Of a DNA stretch of 23,617 bases, positions 1 to 6,138 are shown piece by piece. The stretch is from IMG/VR virus record IMGVR_UViG_3300013109_000337, positions 1 to 23,617 of that record. The stretch is one strand, 5' to 3'. Both the position numbers and the translations under genes were made by a program. The notes under the pieces are model-generated. The model was given only the letters and a program-made list of their open reading frames with translations. It was not told where the DNA came from and searched no databases. The DNA comes from a virus. Every line of letters starts with the position of its first letter. Within the stretch, counting starts at the first letter, position 1.

Positions 1-197
1 GCATTCGGATCATCGTCGTGAATGCTGTCTTCTTCGTCGGGGAGCTTTCCTTTAAACTTCTGGGCATCGGGAGTGTAGTGTCCATTGGCGGATGCTGAAG
101 CTCCGCGTGGGTATGCCATTGGAGGAGGAGCTGTCGTAGTGTTTGCCTCCAGCAACGCTTTTAATACTTCTTCTGTCAGCCAGTCATTATATTTCAT
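1..197 (-). CDS. Unknown protein, 3' end cut by window edge
   Basis: The frame opens with ATG at 197 and stays open to the window edge (65 complete codons), so the C-terminus is missing. GGAG lies about eight bases before the ATG. The start overlaps the end of the amidase gene by 11 bases, a layout that suggests translational coupling. The protein starts MKYNDWLTEEVLKALLEAN. A short predicted helix is followed by a Pro/Ala/Ser-rich and then an acidic stretch, so much of the visible part looks flexible. I do not recognise a family. Its place downstream of the acidic protein, membrane protein and amidase suggests a late or structural role, but that is inference only. Confidence 0.7.
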   Translation of the reverse strand, partial: MKYNDWLTEEVLKALLEANTTTAPPPMAYPRGASASANGHYTPDAQKFKGKLPDEEDSIHDDDPN

Positions 198-990
198 CTT
201 TAATCTCCTCGATAACTTTTGCCAAATCCAGACACGCAGGATCGGTTTTGTTCTCCGTTACATGGTAGTGGCAAATCACACCCTTGAACGAAGATGCTTT
301 AATTACCCCTCTAATTAGTTCCCCGTTTTGGTTTGGGAACTCTAAAGGTACATTATAGAACCCGCAAAGGGATTTTAGCAACTCCTTGAGTGCATCAACC
401 TGAACTTTGTAGAAGTCCAGATGCGCTGGGAAGGGCTTGCCATGCAAAGTGCTGGCGGGAGCAATTGGACGCTGAGGACTGTATTTGCTGGCATATTTTG
501 TAAAGACAGCATTGCTGATTTCTATGCCGATGCTCTTCGAGTTAACTCCTCGCGCATGCCAGCCAACATGGTTGGTGTCCATGAGTTGATGGATCGTGCC
601 ATCGTTGTCGATGCAGAAATGTGCTGAGAGTCCTCTCTGTCCGAGAACCTTTGCACACTGTGCAGAGTTTAAACAGCCGTCCCAGTGCACGACAATCTTA
701 TCAATTGACTGTGCCCTGTTTCCCGCAATTGTTTTATATTGGTTCGACTTGCACATCAAGGCTCCAGGCTCAGTCCACAAAACAGTGTCTGGCCAATCAA
801 TGCGAACCTCGTGGTTGTTACAAATGATGCTTGTCTCTGGCTCAAACTCAACCTGAATTGGTTCAATGGTGAGTTCGATGTCCTCTTGGGGTTCTGAGGG
901 TGTATAATCTGCTTTAGTGGTGAGCATCTTTTGTTTTTTGCCCATGAAAAGCCCCAGAATTGTTTGAATGATTTCAAGTAGAACTTTCAT
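187..990 (-). CDS. N-acetylmuramoyl-L-alanine amidase (endolysin type)
   Basis: Amidase_2/PGRP-fold zinc amidase, expected to cut the bond between N-acetylmuramic acid and L-alanine in peptidoglycan. Seen: IDKIVVHWDG at about 96-105 gives the first zinc histidine (H102). GWHARG and SIGIEISN are typical core motifs of the family. CHYHVTENKTDP near 240-251 gives H241 and the K-T-D-P ending (D250) known from AmpD-like enzymes. The catalytic domain covers roughly residues 90-260. The first 22 residues hold a hydrophobic segment followed by lysines, which could be a membrane anchor or signal-arrest-release type segment; an acidic linker follows. The ATG at 990 has GGAGGAGG about nine bases upstream, and the gene overlaps its upstream neighbour by 17 bases. 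Host lysis is the likely role; a tail-associated lysin is an alternative because neighbouring genes look structural. Confidence 0.9.
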   Translation of the reverse strand: MKVLLEIIQTILGLFMGKKQKMLTTKADYTPSEPQEDIELTIEPIQVEFEPETSIICNNHEVRIDWPDTVLWTEPGALMCKSNQYKTIAGNRAQSIDKIVVHWDGCLNSAQCAKVLGQRGLSAHFCIDNDGTIHQLMDTNHVGWHARGVNSKSIGIEISNAVFTKYASKYSPQRPIAPASTLHGKPFPAHLDFYKVQVDALKELLKSLCGFYNVPLEFPNQNGELIRGVIKASSFKGVICHYHVTENKTDPACLDLAKVIEEIKDEI

Positions 991-1384
991 CTCTTGCTGC
1001 CTCCTCCGGAAAATCCTTATAAGCTGCGAGTTGTTTCACTGCATCATCCCATGTCCTTACCAATAACATATCCTTATAGACATTGGGGTACGACTCGACG
1101 AACTTCTCCATTACCTCTTTTTTCCACTCTCGCAGATCGTGCTCGTCTTCGTTTCTGATTCTTTTTATTGCTTCCTCCGAAACGCCGGAAGTTCGCATTG
1201 TGATGTAACCAGTTTCGAGGGACATGATTAGGCGACTGTAGACAGTCAAGGCAAACTCGATGATTTCGTTTTCCACCACATGCAAAAGCTGGCTCTTTAA
1301 GCCAAAGATAATTGCCAAGGCACTGCACACTTTGTGAAAAAACATTCCAGCAAGAAAGGCTCCGATAACATATAGTATTGTCAT
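974..1384 (-). CDS. Membrane-anchored protein of unknown function
   Basis: A 136-residue protein with one hydrophobic N-terminal segment (about residues 2-28, starting MTILYVIGAFLAGMFF), then a soluble, charged, mostly helical region. This is consistent with a single-pass inner-membrane protein. It is the first gene after the promoter at 1420-1448 and overlaps the amidase gene by 17 bases, so the two are probably co-expressed. GGAG sits seven bases before the ATG. The position next to the amidase makes a holin, spanin-like or other lysis accessory role possible. However, one N-terminal segment plus a long charged tail is not diagnostic, and I recognise no family. The tail contains SEEAIKRIRNEDEHDLREWK, a likely coiled or amphipathic helix. 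Confidence 0.75.
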   Translation of the reverse strand: MTILYVIGAFLAGMFFHKVCSALAIIFGLKSQLLHVVENEIIEFALTVYSRLIMSLETGYITMRTSGVSEEAIKRIRNEDEHDLREWKKEVMEKFVESYPNVYKDMLLVRTWDDAVKQLAAYKDFPEEAARDESST

Positions 1385-1400
1385 TTTCTACTCCATACAA

Positions 1401-1443
1401 AAAAGCACTGCTTTGTTATATTATATAACATTACAGTGCTTTT
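1401..1443 (-). terminator. Rho-independent terminator after the acidic gene
   Basis: Perfect 10-base arms AAAAGCACTG (1401-1410) and CAGTGCTTTT (1434-1443) enclose a 23-base loop. Within the loop TGTTATATTATATAACA (1414-1430) can form a second stem. Read on the minus strand, the hairpin ends in a run of six T (1404-1399), as expected for intrinsic termination of the gene ending at 1463. The promoter for the next unit is nested in the same DNA. Confidence 0.75.
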
Positions 1444-1448
1444 GTAAA
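1420..1448 (-). promoter_or_regulatory. Sigma70-type promoter for membrane protein and amidase genes
   Basis: On the minus strand TTTACA (1448-1443) is followed after exactly 17 bases by a perfect TATAAT (1425-1420). Expected transcription start is near 1413, leaving a leader of about 29 bases to the ATG at 1384. The -10 box lies inside a 17-base palindrome (1414-1430), and the whole promoter overlaps the terminator hairpin of the upstream gene. Confidence 0.75.
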
Positions 1449-1462
1449 GTATTAAAACAAGA

Positions 1463-2317
1463 TTACTTGTTTAAGCGGCTGATTACTTTGGAAGTAATTT
1501 CAGCAACTAAAGCGTCAACTGCTGTAGTTTGGGATTCATTGTAGGCTTTTTCACCCTTCTTGTCTCCCCATGTTCCGTCGTCATCATCGTGCTTAAGCTC
1601 ACTACCCTTTTTGGTGGTGTAGTCTTTTTCGTGAGGATGAGTTTTGGAGTCGTCGCCTGCAGAGGCGCCGGTGTCTTTAGCACCAGTCTCTTGCATCAAA
1701 TCTTCTTCTGCGTCTTCCATGTCGTCAGCAGCGTCCATCATATCGTCGCCTGCGTCTGCCATGTCGTCTACAGCTGCTTCTTCTTCGTCAGAAGTAACAG
1801 TTGTTTCGATGCCAGCTTGAGTCAACAAGTCAGCCAAGTCAGCCAAAATTGCTTCAGCTCTAGCAGCCAAGTCGTCCCCACCTTCTTCAGCGGCTTCTTC
1901 TTCGGCTCCCAAATCTACCTCTGCGTCCATAGCGACTTCTGCGCCCATATCGGCAGCGGCTTCTTCGTCTTCGAGCTCGTCCTCTTGGATGTGCGCCAAG
2001 CCTTCGGCTTTGACTTCTTCCTCGACAGTCTCGTCTTCATGAATACGATCAGCAGTCATGCGGCCTTTGCCAACATCATGCCCTTCGTTTCCGGTTCGAG
2101 CGGCGGCGCCGCCTTCTTCGATGGCTTCTTCGCCTTCGGTTACAGCTTCGGCTTCTTCGTTAGTTGCCTCGGCTGCTTCTTCAACAGTTTCGGTTTCTTC
2201 GTTGATTTCTTCTTCCTCGTTCACTTGAGTTTCCAAGAAGGATTCTGAAAGTGGAGCGAGGTTAGCTAATCCCATGAAACGACGAACTGTTGATTCGTTT
2301 AAAAGTTTCTTACTCAT
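1463..2317 (-). CDS. Highly acidic Glu/Ala/Asp-rich protein, candidate capsid scaffold or core protein
   Basis: A 284-residue protein dominated by Glu, Asp and Ala, with runs such as EEEAAEEGGDD. The short N-terminal segment MSKKLLNESTVRRFMGLAN looks structured, and the C-terminal segment near VDALVAEITSKVISRLNK looks like an amphipathic helix. Strong bias of this kind occurs in T4-like prohead core proteins. Tripeptides LSE and FLE near residues 23-29 match the (L/I)xE form cut by T4-type prohead proteases, but such short matches occur easily by chance. The gene sits alone between two terminator-like hairpins. GAGGAG lies nine bases before the ATG at 2317. I cannot name a family; an internal capsid or DNA-mimicking role is inferred. 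The reverse strand shows a long open frame only because of the repeated GAA/GCT codons. Confidence 0.8.
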   Translation of the reverse strand: MSKKLLNESTVRRFMGLANLAPLSESFLETQVNEEEEINEETETVEEAAEATNEEAEAVTEGEEAIEEGGAAARTGNEGHDVGKGRMTADRIHEDETVEEEVKAEGLAHIQEDELEDEEAAADMGAEVAMDAEVDLGAEEEAAEEGGDDLAARAEAILADLADLLTQAGIETTVTSDEEEAAVDDMADAGDDMMDAADDMEDAEEDLMQETGAKDTGASAGDDSKTHPHEKDYTTKKGSELKHDDDDGTWGDKKGEKAYNESQTTAVDALVAEITSKVISRLNK

Positions 2318-2390
2318 AGTACTATTCTCCTCTTGATTGTTTTTTTAAATCGATTTTTTCAAGATATACCCTGCAAAGTGCAGAATAACT

Positions 2391-2417
2391 CTTATAATTA
2401 GTGTTGTTATTTGTAAA
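2391..2417 (-). promoter_or_regulatory. Possible promoter upstream of the acidic gene
   Basis: TTTACA (2417-2412) and TATAAG (2396-2391) lie 15 bases apart on the minus strand, which is short for sigma70. The -35-like box overlaps the T-tract of the preceding terminator, the same arrangement as at 1401-1448. A phage-modified or phage sigma could use a different spacing. A small stem CTGCA-aag-TGCAG follows at 2371-2383. Weak evidence. Confidence 0.3.
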
Positions 2418-2448
2418 AACCCCTTTTATTTGCCAGAAACGGGTTTTT
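2415..2448 (-). terminator. Terminator-like hairpin overlapping a stop codon
   Basis: Arms AAAAACCC (2415-2422) and GGGTTTTT (2441-2448) can pair. Read on the minus strand the hairpin ends GGGGTTTTT, a terminator-like U-tract. The loop contains the TAA stop codon (2428-2426) of the sigma-like gene, so ribosomes finishing that gene would cover the upstream arm. Confidence 0.55.
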
Positions 2449-2719
2449 GGATTTTCTTTTTCAGCTTCTGAACTGCTGCTTTCTCGATTTGACAAACACG
2501 CACAAAACTGATACGCAAGCGTTCTCCCACTTCCCTGAGTGTTAGTCCTCCCTCGTTTTTATCGATGGCGACAAAAGAGCAGTTCAAGTCATCTTCGTAG
2601 TCAATCCAATACCGACACTCTTTATTGGGGCACGAAACATCATTTTTCTTGCAAAGAGTGGTGCACTCTCTCTCCACCGACGGGGCATCAGTGAAGATGG
2701 TACTCAAAATATCAGACAT
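2426..2719 (-). CDS. Small Cys-rich protein with sigma70 region 4-like HTH
   Basis: About 97 residues from the ATG at 2719. This start is chosen because GGGGGTG lies at good distance upstream, and because it gives an ATGTCTGA overlap with the preceding gene. The C-terminal part LTLREVGERLRISFVRVCQI (about 59-78) followed by EKAAVQKL matches the region 4 helix-turn-helix of RpoD-family sigma factors, which binds the -35 element. The N-terminal half has cysteines at about 19, 23, 30, 35 and 47, including CPNKECRYWIDYEDDLNC, which suggests metal binding. Region 2 is absent, so it is not a complete sigma factor. It resembles the short region 4-only proteins seen in phages and some bacteria. It lies directly upstream of the apparent late genes, so a late transcription regulator is a reasonable guess. 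Confidence 0.75.
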   Translation of the reverse strand: MSDILSTIFTDAPSVERECTTLCKKNDVSCPNKECRYWIDYEDDLNCSFVAIDKNEGGLTLREVGERLRISFVRVCQIEKAAVQKLKKKIQKPVSGK

Positions 2720-3062
2720 CTTCATCACCCCCGATCAAGTCGAAAATGTTTTCGATATCTTCTGGTGAGAGCCCAAAGCGTTTATCAATCTCATCTGCTT
2801 TTTCTCTCTCCTTCTTAATCATTTTTCGAGAACGCTTCGAGTCTATCTCTTTTCTCTCCTTGTAGTTCTCAATGAATGCAGTCATATTTTTTTCGTCGGC
2901 GATGAAGCCGTCAACAACAGCTCGAAAAAATTCCGTCTTTGTCATCTTCTCATATTCAAGCTTCATTATAAAATTGACGTACACGGTGTCCGTGCTATCA
3001 TAATAAAGAGAAGGGTAGACTCTGCGGTTAAGCTGTCCGTACTCTTCTATCTTATCAACCAT
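2712..3062 (-). CDS. Small protein with ribbon-helix-helix-like core
   Basis: About 116 residues from the ATG at 3062. A longer frame is open to 3095, but AGAGAGG lies six bases before 3062 and that start makes a compact ATGGTTGA overlap with the upstream gene. Residues 29-54 (VNFIMKL then TKTEFFRAVVDGFI) have the pattern of a strand followed by a helix starting at a Thr/Ser-rich turn, as in ribbon-helix-helix DNA-binding proteins. The rest is lysine/glutamate-rich helix ending in an acidic tail (GLSPEDIENIFDLIGGDEDV). The family call is inference from pattern only. It lies between the zinc-ribbon and the sigma-like genes, overlapping both by eight bases, so the three are probably made together. 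Confidence 0.7.
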   Translation of the reverse strand: MVDKIEEYGQLNRRVYPSLYYDSTDTVYVNFIMKLEYEKMTKTEFFRAVVDGFIADEKNMTAFIENYKERKEIDSKRSRKMIKKEREKADEIDKRFGLSPEDIENIFDLIGGDEDV

Positions 3063-3324
3063 CAGACGCCTCTCTTTCTCTGAGCATCTTGTCAAAGTCT
3101 CTCACAATTGTCTGAGCCTTTGTCCAGCAGTCCGGACAATAAAGGCGCACATCATCTTCCCTGACGACGACACTCCAGCTCATCACCTGCTCTCTGTCTT
3201 GTCTGTCAAAGGGCTCTTCGCAAGCAAGGCACTCCTCTGGAATCCTGTCGAACAGCCCCATCTTCTGCTTCAAATCTTTCTTGATTTGTTTTTGCTTTTT
3301 CTTGTCCTTGATTTTGCGAACCAT
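3055..3324 (-). CDS. Small zinc-ribbon protein
   Basis: About 89 residues from the ATG at 3324, which shares its A with the TGA of the Dam gene (TGATG). The frame is open to 3375 but that would overlap the Dam gene by 52 bases without need. The N-terminal 20 residues are very basic (MVRKIKDKKKQKQIKKDLKQ). Two CxxC pairs, C32-x2-C35 (CLAC) and C63-x2-C66 (CPDC), are 27 residues apart and fit a zinc ribbon. A basic arm plus zinc ribbon points to nucleic acid or RNA polymerase binding, though no specific family is recognised. It heads the three-gene block of small putative regulators. Confidence 0.75.
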   Translation of the reverse strand: MVRKIKDKKKQKQIKKDLKQKMGLFDRIPEECLACEEPFDRQDREQVMSWSVVVREDDVRLYCPDCWTKAQTIVRDFDKMLREREASDG

Positions 3325-3833
3325 CAGACATTCTCCACGACGCCCAGAGTTGGCATTTGGTTTGGCTTGTGCCACGCATCGTGACGAAACACAACCACTG
3401 CAGATGGGAAAGGTGCAGGACTGGCAACACCATTGTCAACAAACTTGACACGTCCCTTTACAAAGTAAATCTCCGACGCCTTCATGACGTAGCGGTGCCA
3501 ATACTTTGTATCGGTGCGGCTTGGAATGAGCATCACCACCGTGGTGTTTGGCTTTAATGATTCCTCATAACACTTCTTTACCCACTTGCCGATGTGTCGT
3601 CCATACGGAGGATTGACGAACACAGTGTGTCCTCCCCAGTTCTGAGCGAGTCCGTCGTCCTCTTCGGTGAAGTACTTGGGGCACTTCGTGTTGAGGGCAT
3701 TGGCACAAGGATCCAGAGTGAATCTCCACTTCTCGCTGAGACGAGCGAAGAATGCGTCTGAGGTTTCCCAGTCCATCTTCTTGCTACTGAACAGTGCCTT
3801 GAGGTTGTTCTTTGGTTTAATAGTTGTTTCCAT
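3324..3833 (-). CDS. Phage N6-adenine DNA methyltransferase (Dam family)
   Basis: Short phage-type adenine methylase. VFVNPPYGRHIGKWVKKC around residue 72 carries the NPPY catalytic motif (motif IV) of amino-methyltransferases. WRFTLDPCANALNTKCPKYF and the spacing after it match the phage Dam family, in which LDxxA-type sequence precedes NPPYG. Length (169) is typical. The start is set at ATG 3833 because GGAGGT (3843-3838) ends four bases before it. The in-frame ATG at 3845 lies inside that ribosome binding site and overlaps the dUTPase stop codon. The enzyme should methylate adenine in phage DNA, which could protect it from restriction or mark it. The target sequence cannot be read from the protein. 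Confidence 0.88.
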   Translation of the reverse strand: METTIKPKNNLKALFSSKKMDWETSDAFFARLSEKWRFTLDPCANALNTKCPKYFTEEDDGLAQNWGGHTVFVNPPYGRHIGKWVKKCYEESLKPNTTVVMLIPSRTDTKYWHRYVMKASEIYFVKGRVKFVDNGVASPAPFPSAVVVFRHDAWHKPNQMPTLGVVENV

Positions 3834-3844
3834 TTGTACCTCCA

Positions 3845-4342
3845 TTATTGTTTCTCCTCGGATTTGTCCGTGGAGCCCAATGCACCTGCGCCTCTGTCGC
3901 TGATGGTGATAGGATACCAGTTGTACAAATCTCCAGTGTGGGTTTCAAGTGCTCGGAAGTGAACAACAGGAACCATCACAGCTTGTGCAATTTTATCTTT
4001 CGGCGCAACCGTTTGGGGCTTATTGCCGACGTTGTGCAGGTTGACAAATACTTCTCCGTCATAACCTGAGTCTACGACACATGCACCGACAAGCAAGCTT
4101 TTCTTTGCAGCAACCGAGCTGCGGTTCTTAATCTCCAGCATGTAGCCATGAGGTACTCCGAAGCGGAAGCCAGTTGGGATAACCGCACTGGTACCCGGTT
4201 CGATGGTAATCGCATCTCGCTCAGGATGTGGCAGCAAGCCAGTTGGTTCTGGATTGAAGAACAAATCCAATCCTGCATCCGATGGGTTTGCACGTTCCGG
4301 TGGTTGTGCGCTTTCTCTAACTCTAGTATATTCAATAATCAT
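3845..4342 (-). CDS. dut: dUTP diphosphatase (trimeric dUTPase)
   Basis: Hydrolyses dUTP to dUMP and pyrophosphate, keeping uracil out of phage DNA and feeding dTMP synthesis. Conserved motifs are in order: motif 1 SDAGLDL (21-27), motif 2 IKNRSSVA, motif 3 ACVVDSGYDGEV with the sugar-binding Asp and Tyr, and motif 5 DRGAGALGSTD near the C-terminus. Motif 5 usually reads RGxxGFGSTG; here the stacking Phe is replaced by Leu, and NRSS replaces the usual PRSG. An extra segment EPTGLLPHPERDAIT follows motif 1. Length 165 is normal for the homotrimer family. AGGAG lies six bases before the ATG and overlaps the gene boundary, so it is co-transcribed with the small genes upstream. It likely works with NrdJ in nucleotide supply. 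Confidence 0.93.
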   Translation of the reverse strand: MIIEYTRVRESAQPPERANPSDAGLDLFFNPEPTGLLPHPERDAITIEPGTSAVIPTGFRFGVPHGYMLEIKNRSSVAAKKSLLVGACVVDSGYDGEVFVNLHNVGNKPQTVAPKDKIAQAVMVPVVHFRALETHTGDLYNWYPITISDRGAGALGSTDKSEEKQ

Positions 4343-4351
4343 TTTTTCTCC

Positions 4352-4747
4352 TTAGTTGATGTCCCAACTCTTCTCTTTCTTCTTCTTTTCCCAAATGTCA
4401 TTTGTCTGATTGTCTCCATATTTCTCTTTTAGGAAGTCTGAGATTCTTTCAAATGCACCCTGAACATGCTCCTTGTAATCTTCTAATTCTGATTTCGTGG
4501 CAGTGGTGTCCAATTTTTGCTTCTCCGGCTCGTAAAAGTACTTGGATACTTCCTCTTTTAAGCGCGGGGAATTCCTGATTCCCTTTCTCAAGGCATTAAA
4601 AGCAATTTCTTCTAATGTGTTTCCTTCCACGCCTAAAGAATTCTTTAGTGCGTCAACATCAGTCTTGGTTGTCTTGGCGCCGGTACTTGATTTACTCAAC
4701 TTCACTTCCTTTCCAGTGTCGGTTTTGGGTTTTCCAGTTTTTTTCAT
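4352..4747 (-). CDS. Lysine-rich small protein of unknown function
   Basis: A 131-residue protein with two parts. Residues 1-30 are Lys/Thr/Ser-rich and probably disordered (MKKTGKPKTDTGKEVKLSKS). The remainder looks helical, with heptad-like spacing near KSELEDYKEHVQGAFERISD and a basic run KKKKEK before the C-terminus. No family recognised. A basic tail is compatible with nucleic acid binding but proves nothing. AGGAG lies six bases before the ATG at 4747. The boundaries before and after this gene share the same sequence, TCAACTAAGGAGAAAAA, which fuses stop codon and ribosome binding site. Confidence 0.7.
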   Translation of the reverse strand: MKKTGKPKTDTGKEVKLSKSSTGAKTTKTDVDALKNSLGVEGNTLEEIAFNALRKGIRNSPRLKEEVSKYFYEPEKQKLDTTATKSELEDYKEHVQGAFERISDFLKEKYGDNQTNDIWEKKKKEKSWDIN

Positions 4748-4757
4748 CTTTTTCTCC

Positions 4758-4976
4758 TTAGTTGACTTCCGTCTTTTTTAGTTCTCGTAGCTGCATCCAA
4801 TTAAGAACATCGAATGTGCCATCGTATGTGACGATGACATCATAGTCTTCGTCCTTGTATTTTTCCACCAACTCCAGACGTGCTTCTTCTGTCTCTTCCG
4901 CACCCCTAAGAGTTCGCCTTTCCTTTATCTTTAGCATTGTCTTGTGGATAACCACAATTGAGTTAAACTTTGCCAT
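4758..4976 (-). CDS. Small protein of unknown function
   Basis: A 72-residue protein starting MAKFNSIVVIHKTMLKIKER and ending ELKKTEVN. The predicted pattern is beta, then a charged helix (residues 25-42), then beta (DVIVTYDGTFDVLNW). This is a small alpha/beta fold with no recognisable motif. GAGG lies a few bases before the ATG, inside the end of the methyltransferase gene, which it overlaps by 14 bases. The overlap and reading direction suggest it is translated together with the methyltransferase. Function unknown. Confidence 0.65.
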   Translation of the reverse strand: MAKFNSIVVIHKTMLKIKERRTLRGAEETEEARLELVEKYKDEDYDVIVTYDGTFDVLNWMQLRELKKTEVN

Positions 4977-6138
4977 CTTCCTCTTCAGAGCCTTTTTTGA
5001 TAAGTTGGATTTCTTTCTCCAGCAAAAAGCCCACCTTCTTTAAGATGGCAACGTTCTTGCTGTCTTGGCTCTTTTTCTGATCCGGAACATAGTCAACTGC
5101 CGAACCAAAGTTAAAGCCCTTAATAATTGTTTCAATCTCTTTTTCATCTCCTCGCTCAAGAACTGAGTCTACCTCTTCTTTGAGCTTGGCGACGCTTCTG
5201 GCATCTCTCAAGAAGGAAGTGTCTTTTCCTTCTTCCTTGGCTTTCTCAAGGCGGCGCTCTGCAATGCCGCAATACTTCTCGGAAATGTCAATACCAATGT
5301 ATTGTCGTCCGTTGAGATATGCCATCTTGCAAGTTGTTCCTGAGCCATTGAAAGGATCTAACACAACATCTCCTGTCTTGCTCCAGCTGAGGATGTGATC
5401 CTCTGCAAGCTTCTCTGGAAAGATTGCCGGATGTTCGAAAGCTTCTTTGTCTTTGGTTGAGAATCCCTTGCCAGTGTTGTACTTCCAGATGTTGTTTCGT
5501 GGACTGAAGTCTGGGACTGGCTTAATCTTTCGCTCCTGCAGTTCGCCGTCTTGTCCTCGCATGCTGCCTTTACCAAAGGTGGTGTAGCCAGCCCAGCGGT
5601 TGAGCTTGTCGCAAATCAACTTGGCATGACGAGGTGCTCCGTCCTTCGTGAACACGAACATGTACTCAAAAATTTGTGAGTAGCGGTTGCCATCTTGACG
5701 CGCTGGAAAGGAGCTTCCGTTCTTCTCATAAATCATGGTGTCATGAATCTTGAAGCCAATCTCCTGAAAGTAGAGGGCTTGGCGGAATGAGCTTCCTGTC
5801 TCTCCTCCTTTGACGACTGCATCGCCCACAACCCACACGACTGTGCCTCCCGGCTTTAAGCAACGCTTGAGCTGTTGAGCAATTTGCTGGAATGGGAAAG
5901 AGTAGCCGTTGTTTTGTTCTAGCTTTTCTTTTAGTCTCTCCCGCTTAAACTTGGAGAACTCCTTCTTGTATTCTTTCTCGTCCTCGAAGTCCTCGGCAGT
6001 CTTTCCGAACTCCGCGACGAAGCCATCGGCATAGAACCGAATGTCATCGTAGGGAGGGGAAGTCACCACCAAGTCAACTGATTCTTCTGGTAGATTTGCT
6101 AGGAGTTCTACACAATCTCCGCATAAAATCTTATTCAT
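4963..6138 (-). CDS. Site-specific DNA methyltransferase, beta class (N4-C or N6-A)
   Basis: Amino-methyltransferase of the N6_N4_Mtase family using S-adenosylmethionine. The catalytic motif IV TSPPYDD lies at 26-32, near the N-terminus. The SAM-binding motif I DPFNGSGTT lies near 261-269, followed by YIGIDISEKY. This order (motif IV before motif I) defines the beta class. A Ser before PPY is more common in N4-cytosine enzymes, but the base cannot be settled from sequence. The long region between (about 40-250) probably holds the target recognition domain. Residues after about 290 form a charged helical extension. At 391 residues it is of normal size and apparently intact. AGGAG lies six bases before the ATG; an ATGAATAA overlap joins it to the upstream 293-residue protein. 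No restriction endonuclease is recognisable nearby, so it is likely an orphan protective methylase. Confidence 0.9.
   Translation of the reverse strand: MNKILCGDCVELLANLPEESVDLVVTSPPYDDIRFYADGFVAEFGKTAEDFEDEKEYKKEFSKFKRERLKEKLEQNNGYSFPFQQIAQQLKRCLKPGGTVVWVVGDAVVKGGETGSSFRQALYFQEIGFKIHDTMIYEKNGSSFPARQDGNRYSQIFEYMFVFTKDGAPRHAKLICDKLNRWAGYTTFGKGSMRGQDGELQERKIKPVPDFSPRNNIWKYNTGKGFSTKDKEAFEHPAIFPEKLAEDHILSWSKTGDVVLDPFNGSGTTCKMAYLNGRQYIGIDISEKYCGIAERRLEKAKEEGKDTSFLRDARSVAKLKEEVDSVLERGDEKEIETIIKGFNFGSAVDYVPDQKKSQDSKNVAILKKVGFLLEKEIQLIKKGSEEEDGKV

Noticed and set aside
1529-2248. Long plus-strand open frame (239 codons) opposite the acidic gene
   Set aside because: It is the mirror of GAA/GCT-rich codons; the product is a Phe/Ser/Val-rich low-complexity string with no ribosome binding site, and the minus-strand gene has a good start and flanking signals.
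5333-5362. Restriction endonuclease partner for the methyltransferases
   Set aside because: Neighbouring genes show no PD-(D/E)XK or HNH motif that I can support, so no restriction-modification system is claimed.
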